Position numbers and translations under genes: made by a program. The notes below the pieces were generated by a model. The model was not told where the DNA came from. It saw only the letters and a list, made by a program, of their open reading frames with translations, and made no database searches. DNA of 64,000 nt, from NCBI RefSeq assembly GCF_009928445.1, contig NZ_JAABNO010000011.1, forward strand, positions 1 to 64,000, given 5' to 3'. Source of the stretch: Clostridium sp. C8-1-8. GTDB taxonomy: Bacteria > Bacillota > Clostridia > Clostridiales > Clostridiaceae. Shown here one piece after another: positions 61,216-64,000 of this stretch (position 1 is the first letter of the stretch; each line of letters begins with the position of its first letter).

Positions 61216-64000
61216 ATGAAGAAAAGACTTAAACCAATAAGTGTCTTTTTAAGCTTCTTATTTGCTTTTCAGATTATTTTATCAAATGCAAGTACTGTTG
61301 CTTATGCACTTACAAATCAATTGATAAGTTTTGCTTATCAAGATTTCAATGCCTTAGCTAAGAACAATATGCTTACCTTACAAAGTGATGCAGCACTTGT
61401 AAATGGACAAATAAGACTTACTAGAAACGCTGGCAATTTAGCAGGAAGTGCTTTTTATAAGCAAAAGGTTTCGGTAGCTAATGATAAATCCTTTAGCTCA
61501 TTCTTCACTTTTCAGATGAAGAGCACTGGGTCAAGAGCAGACGGAATAGTATTCGTACTTGATACAAATACAAATAGTATAGGATCTACTGGAGCAGCTA
61601 TAGGATATGGAGGTATTCAAAATAGTATAGGTATTGAATTTGATACTTATCAAAATACTGGCTATTATGATGTAACAAAAACTGCAAACATGAATGATCC
61701 TGACAATAATCATATAGGCATAAATGTAAATGGTAGTCCTGTATCAGTAGCTTCCAAGAGCTTAGGACCATTGGGGATAGATTTAGCTGATGGTGCTACC
61801 AAGTATGCTTGGGTTGACTATAAAGGAGATACTAATCAGTTGGAGGTCAGAATAAGTAAGACTAATTCAAGACCAGAACTACCAACACTAGCTTATACAA
61901 TAAATCTATCTCAGACTCTAGGGTCTAATGAAGTTTACTCTGGCTTTACAGCAGCAACTGGTGGAAGTTATGAAGAACATGACATAGTATCGTGGTATTT
62001 TGATTCAAAATATAATCCTATAGATACCACTAAAAATACATATATATCAGCACCTACAACTGTTTCTGTTTCTGCGACACCTTCTACAGCGGTTACTAAT
62101 AATAGTACTGTAAATATAAATGTAAAGAATGCAGATGGAAGTAATGCTGCCAATATACCCGTTACTCTTACTGCTGACTACGGAACATTAGACAGGTATG
62201 AGGTTATAACAGATGGCAATGGAAATGCTACAACTATATTTAATAATAGTAATTATAGCCCAGGAAATGCTGTAATTAAGGCAGTAGCTCAAGGAGGAGC
62301 GTATAATTATTGTACTATTAGTTACACAGGGGTTCCTAGAATAAGTAACTTCACCAAAAATGGTGTTGGAGATACATTAATGAACTTTACTAAAAATGAT
62401 TTTTCAGTAACTTATACTGGAATGTTTAGTAGTTTGACTAGTGTAATAATTAAGTCACTTCCAGACAATGGTGTACTTGTTTATGATGGAATACCTGTAG
62501 GTGTATCACAAGAAATACCTATTTCATACATAGACAAGTTAACCTTTATGCCTAATAAGTATTGGCATGGAAATACATCATTTAACTGGGCAGCTAGAGG
62601 TTCTCAAGGAGCTATCTCTAATACAGCTATAGAAACTTTGGCTATTTCAGCTGTAAATCACGCACCTGAAACACCAGAAGGGTTTACAACAAGTCTTTTT
62701 GATCAGCATCATAAAGCAGGGGATATTGTAAAACTTAAATGGGCAGCTTCCGTTGACCATGATAATGATCAATTAACTTATGTTTTAGAATATGGTGATG
62801 GGGAAAATTGGAGTCAAATATATTCTGGTAATGCTTTAGAGTATAATTATACATTACCTAGTGGATATTCATCGCAATTCTCAATGTTTAGAGTAAAAGC
62901 AGTGGATCCAGGTAAGCTAGAATCTGGTTATACATATTCGGAACCATTTGCACAAGATAGCGAAAAGCCTGTTATTAGATTAATTGGAATGCAGTCTAGA
63001 ACAATACAAGTTGGATTAACCTATACGGAAGAAGGTGCTACTGCCTTTGATAATTTCGACGGAGATTTGAATGATAAGCTTGTTAAAACAGGATCTGTTG
63101 ATACCAGCAAGATAGGCGATTATGCTATTACATATACTGTGTCTGATGCTGCAGGAAACACTTCTACTGTAGTAAGAGATGTTCATGTAATAGATATAAC
63201 TAAGCCTATAATATCCTTAAAAGGTGATTCAGACGAGACATTGGAAGTTAATCATGATTACATAGAAAAAGGTGCAACTGCCACTGACAACTACAATGGA
63301 GATGTTTCTAAGGATATAGCTATTAGTGGAACTGTTGATACTCATAAGCTTGGTGATTATGTTATATCTTATGATGTTAAGGACTCATCAAACAACAGTG
63401 CAGACACTGTAAAAAGAACTATACATGTAGTAGATACAACTAAACCTGTTATAACTATCAATGGTGACTCTGAAGTAACTTTAGAAGTTCATAATGACTA
63501 TGTGGATGCAGGTGCTGTGGCAAGTGATAATTATGATTCGGAAATTGCTTCAAGACTTTCGGTAACAGGAACAGTTGACCCAGATAAGCTTGGAGATTAT
63601 ACGATTTATTATAACGCAAAAGATGGATCAAATAATACCGCTGACACAGTAAAAAGAATAGTGCATGTAGTAGATACAACTAAGCCTGTACTAAGTATAA
63701 ATGGTAAGAAAGATATTACTGTAGAAGTTCATAGTAATTATTTGGATGAAGGTGTAACAGCTGAAGATAATTATGATTCTGATATAGCATCAAAGGTAAT
63801 AAGATCTGGTGAAGTTAATACAGACAAGCTTGGAGATTATGTTATATCCTATGATGTTAAGGACGCTTCAAATAACGTTGCTACTACAGTAAAGAGAAAC
63901 ATACATGTGGTAGACACTACGAAACCTACTATTAGTTTAGTAGGAAAGTCTGATATAACCTTAGAAGTTCATAGTTTATATGTAGATCTAGGGGCTGTTG
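61216..64000 (+). CDS. large secreted lectin-like protein with DUF5011-type repeats, 3' end beyond window
   Basis: The open frame runs for 928 codons to the window edge. GGGGGAG precedes ATG. A Sec signal peptide ends near 34 (TVAYA). An L-type (legume-like) lectin domain follows (about 35-262; ADGIVFVLDTNTNSIGS, SIGIEFDTYQN, and NNHIGINVNG are its sugar- and metal-site strands). Next are an invasin-type Ig domain (about 277-370), a cadherin/VCBS-like domain (about 375-475), an FN3-like domain (about 480-580), then repeats of about 80 aa (DUF5011-like, from 583). This is a surface or released adhesin, probably for glycans. Anchoring signals would lie beyond the edge. Confidence 0.88.
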   Translation, partial: MKKRLKPISVFLSFLFAFQIILSNASTVAYALTNQLISFAYQDFNALAKNNMLTLQSDAALVNGQIRLTRNAGNLAGSAFYKQKVSVANDKSFSSFFTFQMKSTGSRADGIVFVLDTNTNSIGSTGAAIGYGGIQNSIGIEFDTYQNTGYYDVTKTANMNDPDNNHIGINVNGSPVSVASKSLGPLGIDLADGATKYAWVDYKGDTNQLEVRISKTNSRPELPTLAYTINLSQTLGSNEVYSGFTAATGGSYEEHDIVSWYFDSKYNPIDTTKNTYISAPTTVSVSATPSTAVTNNSTVNINVKNADGSNAANIPVTLTADYGTLDRYEVITDGNGNATTIFNNSNYSPGNAVIKAVAQGGAYNYCTISYTGVPRISNFTKNGVGDTLMNFTKNDFSVTYTGMFSSLTSVIIKSLPDNGVLVYDGIPVGVSQEIPISYIDKLTFMPNKYWHGNTSFNWAARGSQGAISNTAIETLAISAVNHAPETPEGFTTSLFDQHHKAGDIVKLKWAASVDHDNDQLTYVLEYGDGENWSQIYSGNALEYNYTLPSGYSSQFSMFRVKAVDPGKLESGYTYSEPFAQDSEKPVIRLIGMQSRTIQVGLTYTEEGATAFDNFDGDLNDKLVKTGSVDTSKIGDYAITYTVSDAAGNTSTVVRDVHVIDITKPIISLKGDSDETLEVNHDYIEKGATATDNYNGDVSKDIAISGTVDTHKLGDYVISYDVKDSSNNSADTVKRTIHVVDTTKPVITINGDSEVTLEVHNDYVDAGAVASDNYDSEIASRLSVTGTVDPDKLGDYTIYYNAKDGSNNTADTVKRIVHVVDTTKPVLSINGKKDITVEVHSNYLDEGVTAEDNYDSDIASKVIRSGEVNTDKLGDYVISYDVKDASNNVATTVKRNIHVVDTTKPTISLVGKSDITLEVHSLYVDLGAV
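62965..64000 (+). repeat. tandem 240-nt coding repeats
   Basis: The motif KPxIxLxG recurs with its Lys codon at 62965, 63202, 63442, 63682 and 63922: one 237-nt step, then three exact 240-nt steps. Each unit ends with a DVKDxSNN...TVKRxIHVVDTT stretch. The strict spacing and close DNA similarity of the last units indicate recent duplication. Confidence 0.9.

Noticed and set aside
1..64000. CRISPR arrays and insertion sequences
   Set aside because: No regularly spaced short repeats with unique spacers and no transposase genes were seen; the only regular repeats are coding (62965-64000) or the att copies.

Overview
The window is AT-rich and its gene content and strong purine-rich ribosome binding sites fit a Clostridium sensu stricto (Firmicutes) chromosome: AddAB and SbcCD nuclease systems, a single-gene CCA-adding enzyme fused to an HD domain, a YhaM-type exoribonuclease, tandem DUF1189 membrane proteins, a glnA/ANTAR-regulator pair and an Nramp transporter. 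The species cannot be fixed from the sequence alone.

Region 1 (1-20.0 kb) is core chromosome. It holds the 3' part of a tRNA-Ser, a metallophosphoesterase, a GNAT acetyltransferase, the addBA recombination operon, cca with an AEC-type carrier, a YhaM exoribonuclease, an L,D-transpeptidase, two DUF1189 proteins, peptidase T, and glnA followed by its probable ANTAR antiterminator. The glnA leader and the 3' end of the ANTAR gene each carry a hexaloop hairpin with A at loop position 1 and G at position 4. Each overlaps a terminator-like hairpin, which suggests protein-controlled antitermination of nitrogen genes.

Region 2 (20.4-34.1 kb) mixes core and relic genes. A consensus promoter drives a decayed class IIa (pediocin/enterocin A-like) bacteriocin gene with a frameshift and three stops, followed by an intact EntA-type immunity gene and a small membrane protein. 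Then come sbcDC, a HepT/MntA-type toxin-antitoxin pair, a DegV protein, a fragment of a second dxr gene, an Nramp transporter and a UgpAEB-like sugar or glycerol-3-phosphate ABC importer without its ATPase.

Region 3 (34.17-49.32 kb) is a hot spot: two integrative elements stand in tandem in the 3' end of tRNA-Arg(ACG). The att copies lie at 34200-34244, 42957-43001 and 49284-49318, and each is followed by its own terminator. Element 1 (8.8 kb) has an intact tyrosine integrase, a divergent repressor/Cro-type switch, an Xis-like and a Rep-like gene, and cargo that includes a three-gene cassette (small HTH-like protein, ImmA/IrrE metalloprotease, PIN-domain nuclease). Element 2 (6.3 kb) carries a secreted peptide plus a two-gene ABC exporter, laid out like a bacteriocin locus. 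Its integrase is broken by about four frameshifts, but it keeps an Xis-like gene.

Region 4 (49.3-64 kb) is a surface and secretion region: signal peptidase I, an SdpI-like protein, a CDF metal transporter, a secreted GH16 glucanase, a polysaccharide deacetylase, a YkcC/YkcB-like pair of lipid-linked glycosyltransferases, a response regulator with an SARP-like BTAD domain, and the start of a large secreted lectin-like protein with 80-residue DUF5011-like repeats that runs off the window.
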